DNA from: Carpediemonas membranifera | Taxonomy: Eukaryota; Fornicata | Direction of reading: 5' to 3' | Length of the DNA stretch: 64,000 nt | Assembly: GCA_019828565.1 (NCBI GenBank) | Contig: JAHDYR010000030.1 | Location: 62,001-126,000, forward strand | Shown: in pieces, positions 18,579 to 27,332 of the stretch | Layout of the letters: the number at the start of each line of letters is the position of its first letter | Position numbering within the stretch: position 1 is the first letter of the stretch | Position numbers and translations under genes: made by a program | Notes under the pieces: model-generated | The model's database searches: none | Told to the model about the DNA's origin: nothing | What the model saw: the letters and a program-made list of their open reading frames with translations, nothing else

Positions 18579-21500
18579 CTACGACAGTACTCTCCGCAAG
18601 GACGCCGCAGTCTCGCGGGGGTCCCTGCCCACAGGACTCATATATGTCTCACTACCACGGGGGTTGACGGCGACAGGAGTTGTCGGGGCGGCACGAGACA
18701 TCGTCGACTGGAACTGCCGACGGGCTGGCGAGATCGACCGTGTGCGCTCGAGCACGCCCTCCTGCTCGGTCACCCTTAGGTCGGCCTCATGCAGCCTCGT
18801 GCGGGCCCCGACCTCCCTCTCGAGCTGGGAACGGGCAAGGGCAGACTCGGTCTCGGCAAGCCTGTCGCGCATCATAGTGGCGTCGCGCTCACTCTCGACG
18901 AGGCGTGAGGTCATGCGGTCGGTGCCGGTCGTTAGGGACTGGATCACAGCCCTCGTGGTGTTCAACTCGGCGCAGCGACGGTCCAGGTCCTTAGAGAGGT
19001 CGTACACGCGTCTCTCTAGCTGGTCGCGAGCTCTCTTGGCCTCGTACGCATCTGACTCAAGCCGAGTCACCATCTCCCGCTCCTGCTCGAGGCTGGCAGA
19101 CTTCACCTGCAGCGCGCCGTCGAGCTGACGCACCTCTGTCTCCTTCGCACTGACAGTCTGCGAGAGTTTGTCAAGCTCGGACTCCTTGTTCCCAAGGTCG
19201 GCCTGTAGCCGAGCCGTGTGCGAGAGGGCCTCCTCCAGGCGCTTCTGAGTGGCGTCCTCGCGGGCCTTGAATATCTCCAAATCACCGTGCAGATTCTCAA
19301 GATCCTTGCGTGTTTGGGCTATCTCCGCCTGGGCCTGGATCAGATCCTGCCGGACGGTCTCAGTCTCCTGCTTAGCCTCGAGTCTCGAGTCCACCGCCCG
19401 GTCAATCTCCGCACGGGTAGCCTCCAGCTCAGCGTTGAGCTTGTCCTTCTCACTGCGAGGCACGGTCGTCTCTAGGACGGCCTTGAGACTAGCGACCTGC
19501 TCGACCTGGGCCCGGTGAAGCTCGCGGGTCTGCTCGAGCTCGGCCTCAGTGTCCATGAGCTTGTTGCGGATCTCGGTCATATCCGACCGGAGTGCGTCGG
19601 TCTTGCGGTTGCCCTCTGCTGCCTGGGCCTCGGCTGATTTGAGCCTTCCCGTCAGCTCGACCATGACTGCGCGAACGGTCATGATGCTGCTCTTGCAGGC
19701 GGGCTGGGACAGCGGGAATCCCACTCGACGTGGGACGACGGGCGCGGGGCCGGGGCAGAGCTGACTGATGATGGACCTGGCGGTGTAGGCGGCGGTCTCG
19801 GGGTTGAGCACCTCAGGCACGGTCGAGGCGACCTTGCTGGGTGTCGGGGTGCTGAGTCGCGTCATCGTCAGCATCTGCTGGCCCATCGAGACAGTGTGCC
19901 CGGTGCGGGCTCGGGCCATCCGCCGCATGGTCACGCCGGCCAGGACAACGAGGGCCGCGGTCCGGAACTTCTGGATGGGGGTGCGGCGCCGGGTGCTGGT
20001 CTCGTAGGCTCCCCGGGCAGCGTGCTCGAGATTGCGGAGGTCGGTGCTCACAGCGGTGTAGTTGTCCGCGAGCCGGCCCAGCACATGTTTCTGCTCGACA
20101 AGCGACACGCGCGCCTTCTCCAGCGGCCTGGCGTAAGCTGCTAGAGCCACGACTGCGTTTGTCAGCTTGGCGGCCGTCTGGCGGTGTGTCTCCCGCTCTG
20201 TCTCGGATGCATCCAGCTGAGCACCGAGCCTGGTGCACTCCGCCTCCTTGGCGGCCTCACCTCCGGCCCGGTCCTCGAGCTCAGTCTTGAGCTGAGTGAT
20301 GCGGGCATCGTAGTCCTTGATAAGAACGGCGCGGCTTTCGGCCGCCCGGTCGACCTCAGTGCGGACAGCGGTAACGGCCTCCTGCTCCATCGTGTGCTTG
20401 GTTCGCTCGAGCGTGGCGAACGCCTCCTCCAGCCGCTTGCTCGTGGCGGCCTCTCTCTCGAGAGCCCCAGCGAGCTGATCTTCGTATCTAACGACATCGG
20501 ACCCGAGTCGACCCATGTACTCTGACTGGGCGTCGAGATTACCCCTAAGGACGTCCAGTATCTGAGTCCAGTGTGCGTCATGATCTGTGATGCCAGAGGC
20601 GGGTGTGTCGACGGACTGAAGCTCGAGGGAGTCCGAACTTGCGCTGAACAGTTTGTCACCAGTGCCGTTGATGAGCCCGGCGATATCCCTGGCGCGCTGG
20701 GCGAGGGCCTCCTTCTGCCGGGTGATTTCCCGAGCTTGCTGGTCGGTCTGCCCGTTGACGGAGGTCAGAGTCGACTGGAGATCACCCACACGCTCGTTCA
20801 AGTCGCGGATGGTCGACTTAGCGGCATTGAGAGCCTCGTTAGCCTCAGCGGCGCGGTTGCGGCTCTCGTTAACGGCGTGTTTCAGACGCTCAATCTCCAT
20901 CGCCTGCTGGCTAGCCACACTGCGAGCCTCGCCAATCCGCCCGTTCGCCTGGGCCAGCTGGTCTGCAAGCCCATGAGCCCTAGCGTCACGATCGCCAAGC
21001 TGCTTCATGGCCTCGGCCAGCTCATGCTTGGTGGAGGCTAGCTGGCCCTCGAGGGTGGCAAGGCGGTCCTCCTGGTCTCTGATAGTGCTGTTAGACCTGT
21101 TGTTAGCCCTGGCGAGGTCCTCTTTCTCGCTCATCATCCGGGACACCTGATCCTGAAGCCTTTGGTTCAATAACACATGCTCGGCAATCTTGTCCCGGGC
21201 ATCCTGGTCAGTGACCTGTGCCTGCGTCTCCAGCTTCATGATGGTGGCGTTCAGAGACTCAACCTCTGTTGACAGTTGTCGCACACGGCGGTCAAGCACC
21301 GCACATTGCTCGGCTGAACGGTCGCGGTCGCCCTGCACAGCTCTAATCTGCGCCTGGTGGTCCGCTTCAATGCCCGTCCGTTCATGACGGGACATACCGA
21401 TATCTCGCTCCAGTCTGGCGGCATGATCCTGAAGCTCTCTAATCGTCCGCTCACGGTCGTCCAGCGCCTCCTTCACCTGCTCCAGCTCGTACCGCTGGGA

Positions 21501-21692
21501 TCTGATGAGTTCTAGGGACCGGTTGTTTCTCTCGCGCTCGATGTTCTCAAGGTGGGAGACGACTTCATCGCCGGGGGACTGAGACATCGCTGCAGGACGC
21601 GTCCCAGTGAGATTGTGGCGGGAGAAACGATCATAGACGTTCTTCTGCCTCTGAACGTTCTTTCGTATGTCCAGCGTCAGATCTTGATCCAT
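18579..21692 (-). CDS. Long coiled-coil protein
   Basis: 1037 aa, almost wholly predicted coiled coil (about residues 45-340, 370-560 and 690-980) with dense Glu/Arg/Leu heptads. A non-coil region (about 585-690) is rich in Pro/Thr/Val. The C-terminal 60 residues are Ser/Pro/Arg-rich. The start is an ATG at 21692 (MDQDLTLDIRKN). There is no motor, kinase or membrane segment. Proteins of this type are common in cytoskeletal, basal-body and Golgi scaffolds; sequence alone does not tell which. It is one of the longest single-exon genes here. Confidence 0.75.
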   Translation of the reverse strand: MDQDLTLDIRKNVQRQKNVYDRFSRHNLTGTRPAAMSQSPGDEVVSHLENIERERNNRSLELIRSQRYELEQVKEALDDRERTIRELQDHAARLERDIGMSRHERTGIEADHQAQIRAVQGDRDRSAEQCAVLDRRVRQLSTEVESLNATIMKLETQAQVTDQDARDKIAEHVLLNQRLQDQVSRMMSEKEDLARANNRSNSTIRDQEDRLATLEGQLASTKHELAEAMKQLGDRDARAHGLADQLAQANGRIGEARSVASQQAMEIERLKHAVNESRNRAAEANEALNAAKSTIRDLNERVGDLQSTLTSVNGQTDQQAREITRQKEALAQRARDIAGLINGTGDKLFSASSDSLELQSVDTPASGITDHDAHWTQILDVLRGNLDAQSEYMGRLGSDVVRYEDQLAGALEREAATSKRLEEAFATLERTKHTMEQEAVTAVRTEVDRAAESRAVLIKDYDARITQLKTELEDRAGGEAAKEAECTRLGAQLDASETERETHRQTAAKLTNAVVALAAYARPLEKARVSLVEQKHVLGRLADNYTAVSTDLRNLEHAARGAYETSTRRRTPIQKFRTAALVVLAGVTMRRMARARTGHTVSMGQQMLTMTRLSTPTPSKVASTVPEVLNPETAAYTARSIISQLCPGPAPVVPRRVGFPLSQPACKSSIMTVRAVMVELTGRLKSAEAQAAEGNRKTDALRSDMTEIRNKLMDTEAELEQTRELHRAQVEQVASLKAVLETTVPRSEKDKLNAELEATRAEIDRAVDSRLEAKQETETVRQDLIQAQAEIAQTRKDLENLHGDLEIFKAREDATQKRLEEALSHTARLQADLGNKESELDKLSQTVSAKETEVRQLDGALQVKSASLEQEREMVTRLESDAYEAKRARDQLERRVYDLSKDLDRRCAELNTTRAVIQSLTTGTDRMTSRLVESERDATMMRDRLAETESALARSQLEREVGARTRLHEADLRVTEQEGVLERTRSISPARRQFQSTMSRAAPTTPVAVNPRGSETYMSPVGRDPRETAASLRRVLS

Positions 21693-21973
21693 CCGTCACT
21701 TCTTTGTGTTGTGAGAAGGAAAATTTGGCGGCGCAAAATTCTGCACACTGTGTCTTTCCTGACCCAAGCTAGGCCACTGATGCTACTATACTGATGCCAC
21801 CTTCTCATGCTGGTGGAATTGAGAGTCGGAATTCGGATAATCGGAACAGGTGCTGTTTCGACCCATCTTGTGTTCAAATGCCGCCAAACTGGCTTAAGCG
21901 TGCCTATGTAGAGGCGTTTGAGCCGGAAGGTGCATTCAAAATTTGGTAAAAATTTTGTTCACCTTGAACGGAG

Positions 21974-23261
21974 ATGCAAAGTCCGTGGCAACCAGGCCAA
22001 CACACAACTCAGTTCAACCCAAAGCAGTATCCGTTTAATCCAAAGTTCCGAGATCGTGGAAAGCGCGTCTCCGCGTCTAGGGTTTGTTTTCCCCGCCCCT
22101 CTTACTCAGCTGAAGGCCCTATCGGGTGTTGTTCCAGACCAAACGATCATTCGAGACTTTGAGCCAGTTTTAGACGTTCACATGCGGCAAACAGCGGCGT
22201 TCCTGGCCGATGGACCGGACTTTCCCTCAGGCCCGCCGTCCCCACCAGATAGCGACAAGTTCAGCTGGAAAGGGGCCACTAACGAGCGGAACGTGCAGGT
22301 GATCCGGCCCACACGCCGCATATCGTCACCGGAGCCGTCTGAGGCGAGCGATGTGTCGTACCAAGGGGTCGCACCGACGACCAGCTTGGAAAACGACAAG
22401 AATATCATGGAGAGAAACGCTTTATTGGACCTAGAAACACACCTCAGGTTCCTCAAACAGAAGCTGGCTTCGATACAAGTGCCCGCCGAGCTCCAGGCCC
22501 GGCCCCTATACCGGTACCAGCGGCCCCCGTCACCCCCGGACCCGTATGAGAAAAAGCACCCTGTAGGCAGGACCGCAGGCAAGTGGATCAGACCGCCTAG
22601 TGCGGGCAACACGCTTCATAGGACCTGTGCGCCGCCGGTGAAGTTTGCGAAGGAGGAGCGTCGTCTCGAGGGCCTTGATCTTTCGATGAAGCCATACATC
22701 GACGAACGACTGAGCGAAGACGAGTACTACGACCCCGAGCCCGAGGAGGTTGACGAGGAGATGGAGCGCGCCGCAGTCCTTGGACGCCGAGCCACGTTCC
22801 TCTCGCACCAGATCACGGACATGGGGCCGCCCGAGATGTTCACCCACTTCCCAGGGTACGAGCTTCCCGACATACCAGACGAGGCGAGGGACCGTATCGA
22901 GGAGCGGTTTGGTCCTGGAGCCGAGAACTGGGCGATTGACCCTGCCCAGCTCGCAGTCAAGATGGACGGCGGACACCGGCGTGTGTTTGAGACGTACGAG
23001 GCTGTGCTTGCCCAGCTGAGGGAGGAGGAGGAGCATCTCATGACACGGGGTCGGCATGGGGACCTGCAAGAGACCCGGCCTCCGAGGTGGCACTGGTGGG
23101 AGCTGAAGGACACCAGGTTCACTGAAGAGTACGCCAGGAACGGGGCGACGCTGCGGCCGGATTGGGAACATGTACAAGAGTACAGGAACACGTTGGTCCG
23201 GGAGAACGCGGACGCCAGGAAGAAGGTGCTGTCAGTCGTCATGGAGGACCGGGGGGTGTGA
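21974..23261 (+). CDS. Unknown protein, two exons
   Basis: Model: ATG 21974 (MQSPWQPGQ...), exon 1 to 22081, a 28-nt intron, exon 2 from 22110 to 23261; about 419 aa. Without splicing the long frame would have to begin with TTG at 21918 or with an internal ATG at 22182. After splicing the reading runs VSASR-LKALSGVVPDQTII. The N-terminus is Pro/Asp-rich. The second half is acidic and hydrophilic (DEYYDPEPEEVDEEMERA), then has a Trp-rich end (RWHWWELKDTRF). I do not recognise the family; Trp-rich acidic proteins of this kind occur among axonemal components, but that is only a suggestion. Confidence 0.6.
22082..22109 (+). other. 28-nt intron
   Basis: Begins GTTTGT and ends TTACTCAG, the same ends and length as the intron in the proteasome chaperone gene at 56273-56300. 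Removing it joins an ATG-starting frame to the long downstream frame in phase 0. Confidence 0.65.
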
Positions 23262-23323
23262 CATCGGATGGATCCGGAGATAATCACGGCATAAACACGG
23301 CAAGCTGGTTTTGAATTTACATG

Positions 23324-24565
23324 TTACTTATCCTCGGTGATGGCAAACTGCACGTGCTTCTCCCTCGTGTAGGCGCACAGCACAGTGAAGGCACACGTCT
23401 GAAGGTCCGCAGGTGCCACACCGTCCCGCGAGTCGGCGGCGGCCAGTATGGCCATCGCCTCCTGCCGGGAGAGTCGCATGGCGTCGCCCCGCACTCCTTC
23501 GTAGACGTCCACGGGGGCATAGTTGCCGTTGGGGAGCACCCTGTCGCTGACGTCGCGGAGGGCGTCGGCCACCTGCTCCTCGACACCGGCCTGGTCGGCC
23601 CCGAGGACGGTGTCCGGCATGGGATGAGCGACGAGGGCGTTGTGCCGCTCAACAACACCGAGGTGCATGATGTGAGCTGCGGCGAACTCCTTGATGAGCG
23701 GCATGTACTCTATGGTCATGTCCGCCTCGACGAGCACGGCGTCGGCAAGGACGCAGTACACCTGAAGACGCGTGAGCCCCAGGCCAGCGGAGAACAGCGC
23801 GTCGCGGACAGTCCACAACGGCAGACGGCCAGTGCGGCCGTCGTCGAGCTCCTGCATGATGGCGATGAGGGTCTCAGTGAGGGTCGAGAGCACGGGCTTC
23901 GGGCGGGGAACGATCCCGGCCTCCGCAGCAGACCCAAGGAGTGTGGTGTATTTCATGGCGTCCTCCCCAAACCTGAGCTCCGCGTCCGTCGTCCCCATGA
24001 TGAGTCGCCGCTCGGGTGCTGTCAGACCAAGGTCGGGGGACCGCAGCAGCAGCGCCGCCTCGGCCCGGGGCACGCTGTCCATGTTGCCAGGGTATGTGCT
24101 GGCGACAGCCTGGAGGATCTCGACGAACTCCTCAGGAGTTGAGCCGTGGATGATGACATGAGGGGCGGGCATATCCGGGTCTGTTGTGCCGGCAAAGATC
24201 GCCGTCGTCACAGCAGAGATGGTCTCCTCGCAGTCAAACAGACCGCGCTCATCCTCCTCCATGACGATTGCGGCCCGGGCAACCTGGAAGCTGGACAGGC
24301 CGAGCTTCTCTTCCCACAGGACCTTCTTGAACACACCCTGGTCCACCTTGTTGTCTGAAACATGCGACGCAAGAGCAGAGATGAGGTGCTCCTTGAATTC
24401 TTCCATTGACATACGCTCCAAGACGTCAATGCGGCGGGATTTCACGAGAGTAGCAAAGTACTTGGCGCCGAAGCTATAAATATTGGTAGGTTGCTCCCTA
24501 AGCACTTCACGACAGAATTCTTTCGTTATTTTAGTCAATTCCGGAGGAATTGCGCTATCTTGCAT
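23324..24565 (-). CDS. RIIa-domain protein, radial-spoke RSP7-like
   Basis: 413 aa from the ATG at 24565; the longer frame starts with TTG. Residues about 4-42 form an RIIa/Dpy-30-type dimerisation domain: IPPELTKITKEFCREVLREQ followed by NIYSFGAKYFATL, matching the family's 'LPxxLxxILkxftkxvlrxxPxDiyxFaAxYF'. The rest is helical and acidic, with segments that could be degenerate EF-hands (for example around DELDDGRTGRLPLWTVRDAL, where EF-hand loops have DxDxxGxI). Chlamydomonas RSP7 combines RIIa and EF-hands, hence the suggestion. RIIa proteins act as docking dimers in radial spokes and for AKAPs in cilia. The domain is firm, the RSP7 name tentative. Confidence 0.65.
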   Translation of the reverse strand: MQDSAIPPELTKITKEFCREVLREQPTNIYSFGAKYFATLVKSRRIDVLERMSMEEFKEHLISALASHVSDNKVDQGVFKKVLWEEKLGLSSFQVARAAIVMEEDERGLFDCEETISAVTTAIFAGTTDPDMPAPHVIIHGSTPEEFVEILQAVASTYPGNMDSVPRAEAALLLRSPDLGLTAPERRLIMGTTDAELRFGEDAMKYTTLLGSAAEAGIVPRPKPVLSTLTETLIAIMQELDDGRTGRLPLWTVRDALFSAGLGLTRLQVYCVLADAVLVEADMTIEYMPLIKEFAAAHIMHLGVVERHNALVAHPMPDTVLGADQAGVEEQVADALRDVSDRVLPNGNYAPVDVYEGVRGDAMRLSRQEAMAILAAADSRDGVAPADLQTCAFTVLCAYTREKHVQFAITEDK

Positions 24566-24821
24566 CTGTGAACTTTTCGTTGTGAGCAGACCTGGCAAAA
24601 CTCACACCTCCCCTGGAAGGCGAGAAGGGCTATAGAGCAGGCGGGTATCGAGTATAGATGCATTTGGCACATATTCACGTTCTGGAATACTTAAATCGCA
24701 ATCGGCATTGATGTTGCCAGCATCCCAACCACGGCAAGGTGAGATGAGAAACTACCCAGAACACAGCCAGCCACGCTTGAAGGTCACCTTGCGTGGACTA
24801 CCGTGATTTATAGGTCAGCGC

Positions 24822-25258
24822 TTACTTGCGGTTCTTCTTAGCGGCCTTAAGCTCAGCCATGGCAGCCTTGCGGGCATCGGCGCTAAGGGAGGTGGTGCGG
24901 CGCTTAGCGGCGAGGTCCTTGGAGTCGAGGCCAGAGTAGCCACGGACGACGACGTTGGACTTAACAGAGCGCTGGTGGCGGCGGCGAGTGGTGATCTCGA
25001 CGTCCTTCTTGAGAGCGCGGCGGTAAGCAGCAGTCCAGCAAATCTTACGGGGAGCCCACTTGTTCTGGAAGTGAACAGCAGCCTTCCTGTTCAGGAAGGT
25101 GAAAGAACGACCGTCGAGACGGACGTACTTCTGACCACGGCCGGGATGGATCTTGATACCGGAGTAGCTGCAGATCTCGTGACGGACCTATATAAGTTCT
25201 AACAAGGGCTAGTACGTGCCATCTCACAAAAACAAGTTCCTCACCAGTTTTTTACCAT
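24822..25258 (-). CDS. RPL24: 60S ribosomal protein eL24
   Basis: Exon 2 (25187-24822) encodes VRHEICSYSGIKIHPGRGQK, LDGRSFTFLNRKAA, APRKICWTAAYRRALKK and a basic C-terminal helix: a complete eL24 of about 122 aa. The initiator is not in this exon. The best model places ATG alone in exon 1 (25256-25258) followed by a 68-nt intron (GTAAAA...TATATAG), giving MVRHEICSYSG, close to the usual 'MKVELCSFSG'. An ATG at 25222 would give the wrong phase. The start lies within an inverted repeat (ACCAGTTTTTT...AAAAAACTGGT, about 25243-25288). Protein identity is certain; the first exon is tentative. Confidence 0.9.
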
Positions 25259-25505
25259 GAAAAAATGCATGTATGAAAAAAAACTGGTCCGCAGTCTGCG
25301 AGAATGGAGGCGTAAAAACCCCATACTAAGGGTCACAATGAACCAGTATGGCTCCCAGTATGTCTCCACTGTGGTGTGGTTGGCGGTATCACTCTGCCTG
25401 GCATGACAAGCAAGGCAAGCAATTCAAAGGATGAGACAAGCCCATGCTTCCAACCCTAACCACACCATCCCAGCCATACCAGTGCGCTGTGTACATCCAC
25501 TTTAC
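25259..25505. promoter_or_regulatory. eL24 upstream region with T-run and inverted repeat
   Basis: Reading toward eL24 (minus strand), the flank has a long T-run followed by CATACATGCAT and a second T-run before the start. The arms ACCAGTTTTTT and AAAAAACTGGT are perfect inverted complements. Comparable T-run plus TGCATGC or CATGCGC sequences precede eL39 and eL36, so this may be a ribosomal-gene promoter element. Confidence 0.35.
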
Positions 25506-26182
25506 CTAGAACATGTCCTCGAGAGTGCTGAGCTCGTCCATCTTGGTCGGCAGTTGGGGCGCGGTAGGCTCAGCCACGGCCTCCTCAGAGACAGGCGCGG
25601 CGACACCAGTGAACTCGGCCATCGACTCTGTCGCCAGCTCGGCCTCGAGGGCGGCGAGCTCGTCCCCGACGTCGAGGTCCATGCCCATGCCCATGCCCAT
25701 GTCCTCGGACAGCAGCTCCGTGGTGGCGTTGATCTCGTCCATCTTGTCCGCCATGTCGTCCATCATATCCTGGACCTTGTCTGCGTCGATCGTCTTGGCG
25801 GCGGTGTCGAGCTCCTTCTTGGCGACCTTCAGGGTGTCCACGAACATGGCGCTCTGCTGTGCCGACTGGATGCCCATCTGGATGGTCTCCAGGTTGCCCA
25901 TCATGGCCGTCGTGCGGTTGACCATCTGCTCAAACTGCCGCGCTCTGCGAAGAGCAAGCTGGGCATTTGTCCTATCGCCCTTGCGCATCAATCTGTGTTA
26001 GATCCAGGAGAAGCAGCTGAAATACCAGCTGGATGAACTTACTCTCTCGCACGAGCCTTTTCAGCATCCACCTTCTTCTGATACATCATATTAGAGGTAT
26101 TCATGTTCTTGAGACCACCCATAAGGGCGTCGGCATTCGGGATCGCGTTCTTCTTAGCCTTTCCTCTTCCGACAAGGGGCAT
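25506..26182 (-). CDS. ESCRT-III subunit CHMP4/Snf7
   Basis: Two exons (26182-26043 and 25992-25506), 208 aa after removing a 50-nt intron; the join reads KARARE-LMRKGDR. Layout is typical of Snf7: a basic N-terminal helix region, helices with QLALRRARQFEQMVNRT, then DADKVQDMMDDMADKMDEIN, which is the Snf7/CHMP4 'DIDKVDELMxDIxEQxExxxEI' block, and an acidic C-terminus ending MDELSTLEDMF. It polymerises on membranes in multivesicular-body formation and abscission. The start ATG is directly preceded by GTTAACACAG, which itself looks like an intron acceptor (see findings). Confidence 0.85.
25993..26042 (-). other. 50-nt intron in CHMP4
   Basis: Begins GTAAGT and ends GGATCTAACACAG, close to the Giardia-type acceptor in which the branch point CTAAC sits next to the 3' AG. 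Removal joins the two frames of the Snf7 protein. Confidence 0.9.
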
Positions 26183-26417
26183 CTGTGTTAACGGGCGTTT
26201 TTATTCCTTAAACTGCCCATAGCTATTTACGTGGGTAATGTGGCACCCCTGTCACGTACAAGCTGTACAAGCAGTTCAATGCGCTCAAAGATGCATTCTT
26301 ATCGTTTAATTTTGCTGCGTCTGCTGAACTATATTCGGCCTGGGTCAAGGATGCTGGGTTGAGATCGCAAATTTCATGACCTGCAAGAAAGGCGTCGAAT
26401 GACAGGATCTCGGTCCG

Positions 26418-27281
26418 ATGAGACTCTACTATTGTGTCCTATATTTTTTGAACACCAGACCCGTGGCCAGCCATGAAATGGCCATGCCACAGCCCAATGA
26501 CCTCTTCCAGGCCTTCACTAACCCGCTAGGCGGACCAATGACGACTAATGCTTTGACTGAATCAGCCTTCCAGCGTTCATCGAAAAATCTATCGTATCAC
26601 CAGATGGGCGCCGGTGCGTCTACGGCGCTAAATTCCACACTTGATGGGCTGCAGACACGCCAGGTGAAGCTCCCAGAGAGCGTTACTGTCGTAACATCCC
26701 GCATTCCCGATTCTATGATCCCTTTCTCCACTGTCCTCTCCCCAATGCTCAATCCAGCGAAATACAGGGCCCAGGACGAGCAAGAGGACGATGATACCTT
26801 TGTCCAATCGTTCCTCGACACGACAGTGAGAAACGTAGACATCGACGACGCGTATGGCTCCCCGTCTGACTCGGCATCGGCCATCGGCCTCTTTGACGAC
26901 CTCGACGACGATCGTGTCTTTGCCTTGCATGACGACGACGCCATTGCGGACATGGAGGCTGCCGTCCCACTCCAGGCGATCGCCCGGGCTCAGGTCATTC
27001 GTCACACCACCAAGCTGGGGGGCGAATGTGCCATCGTCAGCATCGGGAAGCAAATGACAGCGGAGAAGAAGAGGACGATGCATAGGTCTGGGTCATCTCG
27101 GGTGCACATTCCTAAGGTGTCCGCCCGCGACAGAGCCCAGTCGATCATCAGCGAGATGTCGGCCGAGTCGGAGGCGGCAGTGGGGGCCAGCGCCATGAAG
27201 GGACTGGCGGCCATAGTGTCGAGCCAGCAAGAGGCGTATCTGCGATCCCACGGCATGGCTGGCGGGGCGGGTGGCATGTAG
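26418..27281 (+). CDS. Unknown acidic, Ser-rich protein
   Basis: 287 aa from the ATG at 26418; an in-frame ATGGCCATG at 26478 (MAMPQPND) is an equally good start and removes an odd hydrophobic leader. Hydrophilic, with an acidic centre (DEQEDDDTFVQ, DDLDDDRVFALHDDDA) and an Ala/Ser-rich helical C-terminus ending in Gly. I see no known domain, signal peptide or coiled coil. It converges tail to tail with the transcarboxylase about 50 bp away. Confidence 0.55.
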   Translation: MRLYYCVLYFLNTRPVASHEMAMPQPNDLFQAFTNPLGGPMTTNALTESAFQRSSKNLSYHQMGAGASTALNSTLDGLQTRQVKLPESVTVVTSRIPDSMIPFSTVLSPMLNPAKYRAQDEQEDDDTFVQSFLDTTVRNVDIDDAYGSPSDSASAIGLFDDLDDDRVFALHDDDAIADMEAAVPLQAIARAQVIRHTTKLGGECAIVSIGKQMTAEKKRTMHRSGSSRVHIPKVSARDRAQSIISEMSAESEAAVGASAMKGLAAIVSSQQEAYLRSHGMAGGAGGM

Positions 27282-27332
27282 CCAATGTATTTAAGGAGAC
27301 AGCGCGCATAAATTCAGACTTTACACAAACGC

